Source: Powellomyces hirtus (Eukaryota; Chytridiomycota; Chytridiomycetes; Spizellomycetales; Powellomycetaceae). From it: a stretch of DNA of 64,000 nt. Positions within the stretch are counted from its first letter, which is position 1. Each line of letters opens with the position of its first letter. Positions 11,991-24,090 of the stretch are shown in pieces. The stretch spans positions 124,001 through 188,000 of the forward strand of contig JAHLKG010000021.1 of NCBI GenBank assembly GCA_025526995.1. The letters are read 5' to 3'. The notes beneath the pieces are model-generated. The model was not told where the DNA came from and searched no databases. It saw only the letters and a list, made by a program, of their open reading frames with translations. A program made the translations under genes and the position numbers.

Positions 11991-12098
11991 CAGCTGGTCG
12001 CACCCGGCTCCCCGCCCATTCTGATCTCACATTCCACTTCCCTACCCTACCCGACCTGCCTGCCTCACACGCAGACCGTCAGGGCTTGATCACTACTA

Positions 12099-12115
12099 GC
12101 TATCTATCTATCTAT
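12099..12115. repeat. (TATC)n microsatellite in 5' leader
   Basis: Four tandem TATC units in the presumed 5' UTR of the downstream gene. Confidence 0.7.
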
Positions 12116-12178
12116 TGACCACCCCGTCTATTTATACCCGTTTCTTTCTCACCCGTCTTCTCCGTCTCGAGAACCAAC

Positions 12179-15100
12179 ATGGTCCTTGCACCGTTCGTCG
12201 GCATGGTTTATGCCTTGGCCACCATCTTCCTCGTCGCCTCTCCGGCCTTCGTCGACGCCGCCATCCACATTAAAGGTCGTGGGTACACGGGCGGTGACTA
12301 CCCGTTTGAACTCACTCGTCTCGTCGGTCCCGAGGCGTGTCCTGCTGCACCCTGGATGCGTCACGTTCCTCTCGCTGCATTCGGTGCTGATCCTCTCAAG
12401 GCATCGGCGGTTTGCGGTCGCTGTGTCAAGGTCTCCACCTCCCACTCTGGCACTTCATCTGTCGTCCGAATCATCGATATTACTAAGAGGGTATGTATCT
12501 AAAAACTTTCTCGCACCCGTTATCCCCTTTGCAACGACCTCACATTCGCTGACCATGTACCGTCGCAAATTATTAACCTCGCTACGATCCTTTGTCTCAT
12601 AGATCTCCCGTGGTCGTCTCGCTCTCTCTGAGGACGCGCTCCAAGAGCTCGGTCTTCCCGGGCGCACCTCGGCTCACTTTAAGTGGGAAGAGGTTGAGTG
12701 CCCCGAGACTCCCGAACTCGTCGAACAAGTGTTCAAGCGCGACACGCCCTCCAACAATATGCCCGTCTTCATCTGGAAGGAAATGAAGCCTTCCCAGAAA
12801 GAAGTCGAGGTCGCCATCGCCAAGCGGGAGCACGCTCTTGCTCGTCGTCAAGGTCCCAACCCTTCGGTTACGGCCACGTCCACATCTACCCTGATCAGCG
12901 CTACCCCGGCTTGCCCTACTGTCATCGTCTACGCTCAACACATCCAAGACTGCACAAACGTGACAACCACCTCGGGTACTGTTACCGCCACGCCTACCGA
13001 GACCTTGACCACGACCATTGACACCACAATCACGGTTACCCCGACCCCCGGCTCAACCGTTATCTCCTCCACTCCTATCGTCACCGTCACCGTCAGCACC
13101 ACCGTAATCACTCCCACACCTGGCTCCTCCACCGAGGTTCCTACCGGCTCTACCGATATTCCATCTGGCTCTACCGATGTCCCATCTGGCTCGACTACCA
13201 TCGTTGTCCCGTCCGGTTCGACCACTCCCGTTGTTACCACGACCGTAGTCACCACCATCGTCGCCAGCTCGTCCAGCTCCTCCACCTCCACTCGTCCCTT
13301 CCCAACTCCCCCGGACAACAGCGGTTCCACCCTCACCGGCTCCACAATTGGTACCACTGATGTGGGATCATCTACTGATATCGTTGGCTCCACCACTCCA
13401 GTCCCATCAGGCTCCACCACTCCCGTTGTCACCACCACCATTACCACCGTCGTCACTACTCCCGTCCCCAGTGGATCTACTGACATTCCATCTGGCACGA
13501 CAACTGATGTCCCATCGGGTTCCACCTCCATTGCCGTTCCTTCTGGATCCACCGACGTCCCACCTGGCACAACCACTGATGTTCCGTCTGGTTCGTCGAC
13601 CGTCATCGTCCCATCTGGTTCCACGACTACTGGCGTCTCCACCACTGAAGTGCCTTCTGGTTCGACCTCTCCTGTACCATCTGGAACCACCACTGATGTG
13701 ACCGCAACTGGAACAAGCACTGATGTCCCGTCCGGCTCCACTTCCCTTGTTGTGCCCTCGGATTCTACTACCGTCATCGGATCAACGACTGTTGTCATTC
13801 CCTCGGGCTCAACCACCGTTGTGGGATCCACCACCGTTGTCGTTCCAACTGGCTCTACCACCGACGTCGGATCATCGACTATCGTTGTTCCATCTGGCTC
13901 TACAACTCCCGTCCCCACCACGACCGTCATCACTACCATTGTAACCAGTCCCTCGATCTCCTCAACCTCTTCTCGTCCCTTCCCCACTCCTCCTGACAAC
14001 AGCGGTTCCACCCTGACTGGCTCCACCGTTGGTACCACCGATTTCGGATCCTCCACTGATGTCGTCGGATCTAGCACTGCAGTACCAAGCGGAACCACCT
14101 CCGTCTTCACCACCACATCGGGAACTGAGACTGTCACCTTCACGGTCACCACCACTCCTGTGCCCACCGACACCACTGTTGTTCCTTCTGGTAGCTCTTC
14201 GATCCCCAGCGGCACGGTCACCGCCACCTTTACCGTCACCACTGCGACCACCTCGGCGGAATCTACTACAGATGTTGGCACTACCACCGTCGTCGTCCCA
14301 TCTGGTTCGACCACTCCCGCCGGTACCACGACCATTACTACAGTTGTCACCAGTCCCTCAACCTCCTCAACCTCCTCTCGTCCCTTCCCCACTCCTCCGG
14401 ACAACAGTGGTTCTACCCTCACCGGCTCTACTGTCGGTAGCACCGATATCGGATCCTCTACGGTCACTGTTTCTACCACTACTGTCATCACCACCGTCAC
14501 TTCTTCACCTACACTTTCTACCTCCATTGTGACCACCACCGAAGTGCCTTCCGGCTCAACTTCCCTTGTTCCGAGTGACTCGACCACCATCGTTGACCCA
14601 TCTGGCTCCACCACTCCTGGTGGCTCGTCTACCGATGTCCCGTCTGGCACAACTTCCGATGTCACTGGAACCTCCACCTCCGTACCTCCCATCACCACCA
14701 CGACCATCGTCACCACCGCCACCTCTTCCACCACCTCTCAGACTGAGCCCAGCACCACTGGCGTCACCGTGTCCACCACCGAAGTTCCCTCCACCACCAC
14801 CGACTTTGGGACCACCACCGACGTTGGAACTACCACCGACGTTGGAACTACCACTACCGTTGCTGGGACTACCACTACTGGGACCGTCACCGTGTCTACG
14901 ACCATTGTCACCCAGACCACTGTTCCTCCCACGACTACCGTGTCAACCACATTCACCATCACTGCGACACCTTCGGCCACGGAGACTCCCACGAGCACTT
15001 CGACCAGCTCTCGCCCGTTCCCTACTCCTCCAGACAACGCGGGCAACCCAGCCCGCCGTCTCTGCACCGTTCAAGATGCCCCGCGTGCACCCGCCGGACT

Positions 15101-15518
15101 CAACCAGTGCGACTACACTGTGCAACGCGGCTCTTGCTCCTTCCCGCTCAAGAACCAGGATGCGGACGGTTGCACATACACAGTCACCATCAACGCCAAA
15201 CCGGATGGTCCCGTTCAGTTCGGTTACTGGGCCCTCGTCAGCGCTTGCCGAAACAACCAGTACGTCAGCCGATACCGCGGGGCTCACATCACCGGAGGCT
15301 CCTACCAGTTCGCGGCCAACCCGCACTACATCTTCAACCCGCAGCAGGCGCTCTTCAACACTCCGCTACTCGCCAACCAGACCACTCAGTTCTCGTTCAC
15401 CATGGCATGGCCCAGATTTTCGGACTTGTCAGCCGAACTCGAACTCTCAACCCCGGACGTCTCGGTCTTCTGCCCCAAGACCCCCGTCCTCGGCTTCAGC
15501 CCACTGCCCTTCTGCTAA
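12179..15518 (+). CDS. secreted DPBB-domain protein with very long Ser/Thr stalk and Cys-containing C-terminal domain
   Basis: Two exons, 12179-12490 and 12603-15518, give 1075 residues. Residues 1-27 form a signal peptide. Residues ~30-150 look like a double-psi beta-barrel (RlpA/expansin-like): AVCGRCVKVSTSHSGTSSVV, RIIDITKR, ALSEDALQELG, AHFKWEEVECP. Residues ~165-915 are Thr/Ser/Val/Pro-rich, built from short PSGSTT/DVPSG-type units and likely heavily O-glycosylated. A distinct motif, SSRPFPTPPDNSGSTLTGST, occurs at 13292-13346, 13973-14030 and 14379-14436, and a fourth shortened copy (RPFPTPPDN) at about 15009 leads into the C-terminal domain. That ~155-residue domain has several Cys, is not low complexity and I do not recognise it. 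There is no clear GPI tail, so it is probably secreted or wall-bound. DPBB domains in fungi bind wall or plant polysaccharides; substrate here is unknown. Confidence 0.85.
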
Positions 15519-16045
15519 ACAGCACACCAAACGAAGGCACCATCATGCCTTCGCCGCGAGCTCTGGGCTTGAAATTCTTCTAGATATGTGTTTTTTTCTT
15601 CTTGTTGTTGATGTGATTTTTTTCCCGGCAAACTTTTGTATTGTAAATAACGGGTTGGAGGCCTCTTGGATCAACCCCCGTCTCCCCTATGCCAGGACGG
15701 AAGACTTGGGACTCTGATAGTCAGAGTCACCGCGACAGCGGATTCCCTCCCTTTGGATATTTATTTTGTAACCTTGTGCCTTTGCTTGTAAAAAGTGGAA
15801 AATGAGAAGAGCGACTTTTATTTATGTACTTTCTTGCACTTTGCCTTTGGCGTCTTGCCGTGTTTCCGGTCTGCTTCGCAAAAGGCATTGACCTTCTCGC
15901 GTGCAAGCAGTGATAACACGCGGCATTTTGATGACAAATTTGATCATTACGCACCGAGTGTATCTCACCATTTTGGCAGTATCTGACCTGTTAAGGTCAC
16001 AAAATGTTCCTTATGAATCTATATACGGGGAAGTGTATTTACATT
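15519..16045. other. convergent 3' region
   Basis: AT-rich 3' flanks of the DPBB gene (+) and the RasGEF gene (-). No gene seen. Confidence 0.45.
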
Positions 16046-18191
16046 TCATTTCCGCCCTTTGCTACGGTTTATAAATTTTTTTAATGAATCAGACCAAGAT
16101 GAGGACGACGTCGAGGAAGTTGCCGTCGAGGGTCGTCGGCGAGACGGGACAGAGGCAAGCGTGTCTGTCGATCTGGCTCTTCCCGCAACAGTCGTTCGCA
16201 CCAGGTCCATCAGCGAGGCGCGGCTGTTATTTGTGGTATTGCTGGGCGGAAATATGGGCAGTGCGGATACATCGAGAAGTGATGGTGGAACGGCGATACT
16301 ATGTGCGGCGAGGTAATCCATGTCGGAAGTGATGAATGGCGGATCCTCATTGGGATGGTGGTGTCGTGGGAGCAAGGCGTCGCGGATCTCGCCAATGGTT
16401 GGGACCCGTTTCGTGTCACTGCTGCCGGATGATGCGTTTGTGGCAAGGTTTTTAAGTATTTTTGGCTCTCGAGTTTTGGATAAGGCATCGAGTTCTTTTT
16501 CGCTGTAACATTTTCTTGATAATAGCCAGTGTGTGATGAAGGTGGTAACCGTCTCGTCGTCGGCTTGCTCCAAGAATGCCAGGTCTGCGGATGCGCGCGA
16601 CGTCAATAATGTGTAAGCTTTAGAGCTGCTCGTTGCCGGGGACCCAGTAATGAGGTTTGTGGTTTGTTGTGGCTGCGTGAGCATCATGATGGCAGATAGT
16701 TGCTCAACCGAATATTTATGTCCGTTCTGGTAATGCTCCATCTCATCGCACAGAGCCGCAAAGTTTGCTTCTGCCGCTGGTGTTGCGCCACCCTGCTTGC
16801 GGATCGAGACGTAATATGTGGTATCGTGGGTGTACACGCCCAGACACGGGACAAGGGGTCTGTTGACCGTTCGGTCTGCATGGCGCTTCCGGAGCCGGGC
16901 GTAGTTGTCAAGCGGGGACACGATCGCGTCGAGCAGTTTGAGCTGCGCAATATGTTTTTTCGGTACCAAGCTCCAGGTTGATTTCATTCTAGACACGGCA
17001 ACACCCTGCAGTGAATAGACGACAGCTTGCAGTGCACTGAAATTGCGGAGTTCGTTGAGTGCAATGGCGGTGTAGATCCAGTGTATGGCTGTTCGTGCGC
17101 GGTCCTGAGCGGTCTGTGGAGCCAGGATGGTGAACTCAACGAGGCGGCCGAGATAGTTGAACCATGCGGCGTGGGCTTGCATGGGACGGGTGACTTGCTC
17201 GGGGGGTTTGTGACGCAGCAAGTCCAGAGGGCGAATTTCAGCGAACAATTTTTGGTCGATGCCGCAAAGCGAGAAGGCGATGGCCTGCGGGTGGAATGAG
17301 AGCACGGTAGCGGTGCTTGCGGCAAGAAGAATTTGGTATACGATTTGGTCGTGGCGGGTTCGAATGGACTCGTCCGATGAAAGTGAACATCTGCGGAGAA
17401 GCGAGTGGGAGGAGCCATGATAACCGAGATTTGCCGTGGCGGTTGCTGCGGCGTCCCGCATTTGTTGGTCGAATTCTTTGCGCAACTCGGCATCTGTTTC
17501 TGGACTCAGTTCCATCTCGTTTGCGATTTTCTCCATGCTCTCGCCTGTTGTGTAGGCTCTGTGAAGCATAGCTGACAAATCTCGATATTGATTCAAAAGA
17601 GGGGATGTCGGCAGATTGGCTGGAGCAGGCCAGGGACGTGTGGGGGGAAGTAAGACGGCGTTGGCAGGTGCCCGCCGTGCGTCATCTGGGGAGAGATGGT
17701 CGCTACTGGTGAAGGGTGAGGAGGCAGGAGACCGGCTCCTAACTACACCCAGATGGAAGAAAAAACATCAGAGAAGGCTTTCCCGTATGCATGACAGGAT
17801 AACTTACAAGAATCCAATTTCAAGTTGCTTGTGCCTCGGCGCGTCTTCTTGGGGCCCTCAACCAGGGCCTCCAATTCTTTCATGACGTCCGCTGCGAGGG
17901 CAAATACCGCGAATGCATGTGCAGCATCTGGACAGGGACGGGATGAGTGATTTGAATTCGAGCCGGCTTCCCGTCCGGGGCTTCTGAACCTTCATTGGCA
18001 GCATACCATGTCCTAGGGTATCATTCGGCAAAAACACCTTGAGAGCCTTCAATCCTGAAAGTGTCCCGACGAGGAAGTCCACTTTGCTCTGAAACAGCTA
18101 CACAAAGCCCAACATGGTCCCCCTTCAGTACAAACCAAGTCCACGATGGACAATCGCAAGCTACACATCTCCCCACCTGCTGTTGGGCCAT
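16046..18191 (-). CDS. Ras guanine-nucleotide exchange factor (RasGEF/CDC25 domain)
   Basis: Exons: 18191-18177 (MAQQQ only), 18088-18007, 17927-17808 and 17742-16046; phases close and give 637 residues. The catalytic CDC25-type domain lies at about residues 215-430 and shows RLVEFTILAPQTAQDRARTA, HWIYTAIALNELRNFSALQA, VVYSLQGVAVSRMKSTWSLV, PLDNYARLRKR and VPCLGVYTHDTTYYVSIRKQ. These match the flap/helical-hairpin core that opens Ras-family GTPases for GDP release. The N-terminal ~70 residues (helical, VDFLVGTLSGLKALKVFLP) precede a Pro/Ser linker; I do not see a clear RasGEF_N, SH3 or PH domain. The C-terminus is Ser-rich and ends in a basic tail (SLKKFINRSKGRK) that could bind membrane. A 15-nt first coding exon is unusual but fits splice signals and phase. 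Confidence 0.85.
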
Positions 18192-19635
18192 TTTTATTGA
18201 TAGCTGGGCGGCTGCGTGAGAGCAATGATAGCTGGGAAGGTAGGTGTGGATATTTTGCGTAATATCCTGTTCGATGTGTGTGTGATTGCAGTGAAAGTAA
18301 CGTTTGGAAAGATTCCACAGAATTGGAGACCGTGGGCGGGCGGACACGGTCACTGGAAATACGCAGTTGGGGCTGACTATCCGGAGGGTTCTACATCCCG
18401 ATCCTAGAACAATGGAAGTTTTTCGGGGGTCGCGACATAAACTCCGAGACTACTGACACGTGAGACATCCGGCGCACGTATCAATCGTCGAGGCGAGTGG
18501 GGATACAACGTTACAATCAAATTAATTGCAGCAGAAATAATTCCTATCGCTCTTCAACTACAATGTTTGCAGCTTTGTCTTCTTTACAGTTTTCGCCCCT
18601 TATAACAACCTCTCCTTAGTCTGTCTTCCGCCTCACTTTAAAGCGGAGCTTAGGATCACGTAAGCACTCGTAAACAAAATTTCCGACGATCAATCTTCGA
18701 CCAGCTACCTGAAACTGGTGCACAAATGTGTCGTTGCATGAGAGAAACGGACGGCGATCGTAGATATTGTTTCCGCGAAACTGATGCCTCTGATGGCTTC
18801 CGTAGACAAAGAATTCTTACAATGGCCTCATCAGGTTCCAAAAAGTCGCCTGAATAAATTCAGAGCACTCAATCGGAGACGCTGAACTTCAAGCTGCTCA
18901 GAAAAGGCTTGCTCAGATTCTGAACCGCATTTGCTCCCACTCGAAAAACATCTGTAATGCTGTTTCTCAGAAGGCAGCCTGTGACAGACTCGAGGGAAAC
19001 GCGTGGGTGGCACAGTTTTCCGTCAATTTCACACCTTTTGAGATGGGTTCTGGCCAATGCCCCTTCGCATGGTACGATTCGACCATTCGTAGCACATCCC
19101 ACTGAGCATTGTCCATGCACTTTTGTATTTATCAGAGCTGACCACGATGAATACAAGCAATCGGGGTTTCTCCCCAGCTCAGGAACAGAAAACACACTCT
19201 GCGTTTTGATTGTGTCATCCACGATCGAGTCACGTGTATTCGTTGCTTGTCCGAACAGCTGGTAAGAGCCCGATGAAGTGTGAATAAGACAAGGGTCTTC
19301 TGTTTACAGAAACTCAGCTCGGAAAAGCACACCTCGGCGTGAAACAGCACACTTTCCCATCTGACACTCCCACACTCCCACAGTACATATACTTGCGACT
19401 TTTACACACATACAGAGAAGATCCTTGACACCCGCACCTGTTATTGCGAAAAATCTGTCCTCAATTTCCCACGTGCGTGCGTCCTGTGTCGGTGGTCTGG
19501 CACAATTGTGCTCGCTCCGTGTTGGTTTTCTTGAGTTTGATATCGACGTAAGACTTGCAACTAGTCCATGCATTACATCCCTTGAGATGGCGTTTCATTG
19601 ATTGCTATCGTTTATAGCCGTCTTGCAGTTGAAGC
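18192..19635. other. divergent intergenic region, 1.4 kb
   Basis: Shared upstream region of RasGEF (-) and the zinc-module gene (+). Only short frames without domain or composition support; nothing recognised. Confidence 0.45.
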
Positions 19636-21883
19636 ATGACATTCGCTAACGCCCATGTGGCTACCCGGCCAAAGGACACCCCTCGCACTAGCCGACAACC
19701 ATCGGCAGTACCTTCAACAGGACGGTTTAGAATGGGCTCTGCAATGGATTGCGACCGGCCCATCAAACAGGAACCCCGGGAAGACGATGGTGAAGAGCCA
19801 AACCGAAAATTTATGATTTGTTTGTGGTGACGACCATTGTTTTGTAATCATTTTTTTGCGTTTGTTCTTCTTTGCGTGTGTGCTAGGATCCATGAATAGT
19901 AAGACATCGTCGTCCGTGGCCAGAACAAGTAAGAAGATTGACGAAGATGAGATCCGGCGGATCCTGTCATCCATCTCTAGTGGAGGCACCGGTGAAGGCG
20001 TAAATGGGAATGGAAATGGACGTACCAGCGTTAAACACACCGCTGATGCTCTGAGAGAAATGCTACAACGCCACCGCCACTTGTCTGCGCAAAATGGGAG
20101 TCGCTCACGAACAGAATCACAGCATTCCAAAATTGAATATGCGCCGTTGGATTTGAGGCTGATAAAGCAAGAGATTCCACAACGAGAGTACGATCATGTT
20201 CCGCGCCCTGCGGACCGTGTGCCTAGCGCCTCGGATTTGAACACGAATCCAAATGGTAACGGACGCGAACGAACCACAAGCCCCACCACTGCACCGCCGG
20301 GTGGGATATTGAGATTTGGGCGTTCTTCGGGCGCATTATCTTCATCGATGACGAATGGAGTTCAACGACCGTCCGGTGATCAACATCCTGAAGCCGCACA
20401 ACAGCGACCATTCGTCCCACCTCCTCCGCGAGGGTTTCCGCCCCTCCCTCTGGTAGACGTAGCATACGAAGTGCACATGGCGCTCCTCAAGCGCGTCGAA
20501 CGCGAATACCATGAGGACAAAGAGGAGCTGTCGGAAATCGAGACGCAGCATTCCACGCTCGCAAAAGACACGGACCTCGTTTCGCAAGAGGTGCAAGAAC
20601 TGAAACGCCAATTGGAAACGAAAGAAGCGGCCTTGAACAAAGGTAGATCACAGATGAATGAACTCGAAGGGATGGTAAAGTATTTGACTAGAAGACTGAA
20701 ACTGAGGAAAGAATCCTGGAAACTGGGAACAATCAAGGCAGAGGAAATGAGGAAACGACAGCAAGCCGTGCAAATGGCTGGTGCTACTCCCCAATCTGAC
20801 GCACCAAAGAACCTCGTGACCGCCCCGCAGAGCAATGTATCATATGAATCGCCTGAAAAACGTCGCAGGCCGTCGGCGATGGACGTTGTTGAAGAATCGG
20901 CTCGGACGCAAACCGCTTCATTACAGCGTGGCACCGGCACTCACAACAACAGCGGCCCTGTCGTGATCCGCGCGCGAAATGGCAGCGGTGGGGCCATTGT
21001 AGCCCCGCTGGCGACGGCATCTCCTGCTGCCTCTGCAAGCGCTAACGGAAAGCGAGCGCAATCTGCGGGAGACGAACGTGTGGACTCTGCCACTGTTCTC
21101 TCTGCGACCCACGAGCGTACATTGCTCCCAGTCCCGGGCGACAACCATCCCATTGCCCGGCCTCGCTCCACATCCGGCACGCAGCAACAAATGGCTCTTA
21201 CTACGACCGCTCCAGCCACGCCCATGACTACACACTCACGTCAGCAATCGGCGTCTGGCGCCAGCGGACCGAACGGCGTGCATGACATCTGCTTTGACTA
21301 CAACCGCAGCGAATGCCGGCACAATAGCAAAACCAGCACATGTCAGCACCGCCACGTGTGCATCATCTGTCTCGCGCCCCATCCTTTCTATGTCTGCACA
21401 GCGAAACGCACTTCCTGCTTCCGTTTTAACAACGAAGAATGTTCTTCCCAGTGCCACCGCGAACATCGCTGTCTCCGCTGCGCGGCCGGAACCCACCGGT
21501 GGCTCGAATGCATGGTCCCACCCGCACCCGAAAACGGCCTCGAGTACTGCCTCACCTGGAACTCATCGCAGAACTGCCATTCGGGACCCAAATGTGAACG
21601 ACGCCACCAGTGCTTGAGATGTAGGGGATCGCATGCGGTCATCATTTGTCCCGAGAATGTCCCCAATTACTTTGATACCCTCGATGGACGATTCTTGCCC
21701 CAGCTGCCGCCCCCGCTGCAACGAATACCACCTGGCCCACCGCTCATGTCTATCCCGCCCCAGTTTGAGAACCATATGGTGCCGTACTTTGATCATCCGC
21801 ACCATGCATACCCGCCCCACATGCAGTTGATTCATGGACGGGACTCGGCTGCCCACGACCACAAACGGCCGAGAATCGAGTGA
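19636..21883 (+). CDS. coiled-coil protein with three tandem CCCH-CCHC zinc modules
   Basis: Exons 19636-19789 and 19887-21883 (phase 1 junction) give 716 residues. The donor GATG|GTGAAGAG was chosen because other nearby GT sites create a stop or break frame. Residues ~1-190 are disordered with two KQE sumoylation-like sites (IKQEPRE, LIKQEIPQ). Residues ~210-305 form a coiled coil. Residues ~520-639 hold three repeats, each a C-x7/8-C-x3-8-C-x3-H finger directly followed by a C-x2-C-x3/4-H-x4-C knuckle: unit 1 starts CFDYNRSEC, unit 2 CFRFNNEEC and unit 3 CLTWNSSQNC. All zinc ligands are present in all three. The C-terminus is Pro/His-rich and ends in a basic patch (HKRPRIE). Such fingers typically bind RNA or single-stranded nucleic acid; the nuclear role is inferred. 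Confidence 0.75.
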
Positions 21884-22788
21884 GAACGAATACCGATGAA
21901 GGAAGCGATGCTACCTTCTCGACAATAGATGAAGTTACGGCCATGTTGGACCCGCTTTGAACTGTTTCGACAATTCGGAACTTGAGTACTATATTCGACA
22001 AATCATGAACTGATCAGTACATCGGAAACGGCGTTATATGCGCAGAAAGGACATTTCGAGAGAGGAGAGCAGAACTCGACTGCAAAGGACTGGAACATTC
22101 AGAGATCTATTATACTTGCGTTGCTAGCGGCTTCGTCCTACACACACCTACTGCACTCCCTCCCCCAAAGGACATTGTTGTTAGCGTTTCGTTTCATTTT
22201 TGTGTGGCTGTTTGGACCCTTGTGTTATTTTCTTTATTCGTTTGTCTTGCGCACGTCTGTTTGTTTGCGCGTCCATAGACGATTAGAGAAAAACAAACTG
22301 TTTCGTTGAAAATGCTATTTCACTTCATTTTCGCATAATTTTTCTTAGGCTCGAGCACGAGAATCGAGCGCGACGCGTGAGGTGTGATGTGGCGCAGGTG
22401 TTGCGTGACTTGATGAATTGGAAGTAGCTTATTTTTGACAGCTTTTCGACAGGATCGCCCCTCATAGTAATCTGTAAAGTTCAATTTTTGACGTCGCTCC
22501 CATCAGCCAAAGAAAAGAAGTCTCAGTTGAGTTCAGAAATGCATTTAAGACACAAGGGAGAGTCCCTCGGTCTCATAGATCCCTGAAACAGGTCTTGACA
22601 CCGTGTGGGAAAATCCGATTAGTACAGCCTGTTCATAAGTAGGCTTCAACCCCAGACGGTATTCGAATTGACCAAAGACTGGCATTTGCGTTCTCTTGCC
22701 CGCGCAGTGATCTCGCCTGCTGCTGTTTTTGTTTTCTCTTGTAGTTTTGTCTTGTGTCGTTTCGTATTGTCCGTGTGCACATATCACA
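21884..22788. other. intergenic, 0.9 kb
   Basis: 3' flank of the zinc-module gene and promoter of the next gene. No coding feature recognised. Confidence 0.45.
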
Positions 22789-24090
22789 ATGTCATCATCC
22801 GTATCATCCTTCGACTCGTCAATCGAAGACCACTGGGCCTCGTCGATTGATGAAATCGGCGACGAGCTGGCGGAACTGAAATTGCAAGCGGCTAAGGCCT
22901 GTGGCGCTGCGACGGCACCTCCTGCTGCTGATTCCCCGGCCGGGAACAAGGCGAAGACTGTGGTTGCGACTGCCTTAGGAGCTCCCAAATCCACCGCAGC
23001 CCATGGCCTTGTGGCGACGTCGGTACCTTCTCCGGAATCAAAGACGCTGACTGCAGCCACTCCAACCACTCGTCCGCCTTTGCTTGCTCCTCGGCTCTCA
23101 ACATCAACCTCGGCAAGCGGGAAGCTCCCAGCATCAGCCGCCGACAAAGATAAAGCACGTGAGACCAGTGACGTGGTGGTCTCGTCAATTGTCGATACGC
23201 CTTCTTCTGCGGCGGTCAACGGGAGGCCCCTTCCGTCAACCGCCAACAAAGCTCAAATACCCGAAAACAACGCCATGCTGCGCCCATCGACCATCAACAA
23301 GCCAGCGACATCTGCGCCCGCTGAGGGTAACATCCGGTCGACCCGAATTGACAAGCCGGCAATGATGCGTATGCTCGCTGCCTCCGGCATGAAAGGCTTT
23401 CCTCCTCTGCCAGAGCCCAGAGCTCCGGGCCAGCAAGCGGTTGCCACGATTGCACCTCAACAGCTGCACCAATCGACGCAGCAGCGGCGGCAGTATCGTC
23501 CGTGGATGAAGCAGAGCGCCCGCCCCACAGCTCGCCCAACACCACGAAAGCGCCCTCCGTCACCTCCCCCCGGGGCAACCCCCGAAGAGCTCAACTATGT
23601 CCCCATCGACCCGGAAGTCCACGCGGCATTCGGATGGGGCGCGGCCGTGCACGAGAAGCCAGTCATGACGGCCTACCCGCCTCTACCGCGCGACTATGTG
23701 ATCCCGTCTAACCTTACCAAGGCCTCCCTACTCGACGCACAGAACCAAAAAAAGAGCAGGGACACAGTCCCAACAAACGCAACCAAATCATCTGCGCCGA
23801 GCGCACCTAAAAAGCAAACGGCTGACATTGACAAGCCAAAGAACATTCATCAGCGCCGTCATGTCTCCCCTGAACAAAATGAAACGATACGAGGGTGGAT
23901 CAACAGTGTAGAGGCAGCGGTTTCGCCTGAAATGGGCAAGATTCATGAAATCGTTCGGGGCGCGGTGACGGCGTTGAACCAGTACGCCGATGGAATAATC
24001 AAGAAAGCACATCATCCAGATGGAAACAAAGGCGATGATGAGGAAAAGGGTTCGCCCGGAGGTAACTTCTGGGAAGCCTTTACATCATAA
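22789..24090 (+). CDS. disordered Ala/Pro/Ser-rich hypothetical protein
   Basis: A single exon of 433 residues starting at CACAATG. The frame is open further upstream from an in-frame non-ATG codon, but the ATG at 22789 has the best context. The N-terminal 40 residues are acidic (SSIEDHWASSIDEIGDELAE), then long Ala/Thr/Pro/Ser-rich disorder follows. Two PPLP segments occur (FPPLPEPRAPG and YPPLPRDYVIP). A short possibly folded helical region lies at the C-terminus (QNETIRGWINSVEAAVSPEM, IVRGAVTALNQYADGI). No known domain recognised. The GC-rich codon use fits a real gene. Confidence 0.65.
   Translation: MSSSVSSFDSSIEDHWASSIDEIGDELAELKLQAAKACGAATAPPAADSPAGNKAKTVVATALGAPKSTAAHGLVATSVPSPESKTLTAATPTTRPPLLAPRLSTSTSASGKLPASAADKDKARETSDVVVSSIVDTPSSAAVNGRPLPSTANKAQIPENNAMLRPSTINKPATSAPAEGNIRSTRIDKPAMMRMLAASGMKGFPPLPEPRAPGQQAVATIAPQQLHQSTQQRRQYRPWMKQSARPTARPTPRKRPPSPPPGATPEELNYVPIDPEVHAAFGWGAAVHEKPVMTAYPPLPRDYVIPSNLTKASLLDAQNQKKSRDTVPTNATKSSAPSAPKKQTADIDKPKNIHQRRHVSPEQNETIRGWINSVEAAVSPEMGKIHEIVRGAVTALNQYADGIIKKAHHPDGNKGDDEEKGSPGGNFWEAFTS

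Larger units (their letters stand above)
10523..12178. other. divergent intergenic region, 1.65 kb
   Basis: Lies between the tetraspanin gene (-) and the DPBB gene (+), so it holds both promoters. The right part has a TATA box (11983-11990) and a TATC microsatellite. Frames at 11677-12030 on both strands overlap the promoter and show no domain. Confidence 0.45.

Noticed and set aside
11677..12030. Small genes on both strands before the DPBB gene
   Set aside because: They overlap the TATA box and leader of the DPBB gene and have no domain or splice support.
12935..14734. 599-codon open frame on the minus strand inside the DPBB gene
   Set aside because: It is a shadow of the Thr/Ser/Pro-rich plus-strand coding sequence: the antisense reads as Val/Glu/Gly repeats with no folded segment. 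The plus-strand protein has signal peptide and domains.
14566..15717. 383-codon plus-strand frame overlapping the end of the DPBB gene
   Set aside because: Alternate-frame reading of the same repeats, dominated by Pro/Leu/Ser; no domain.
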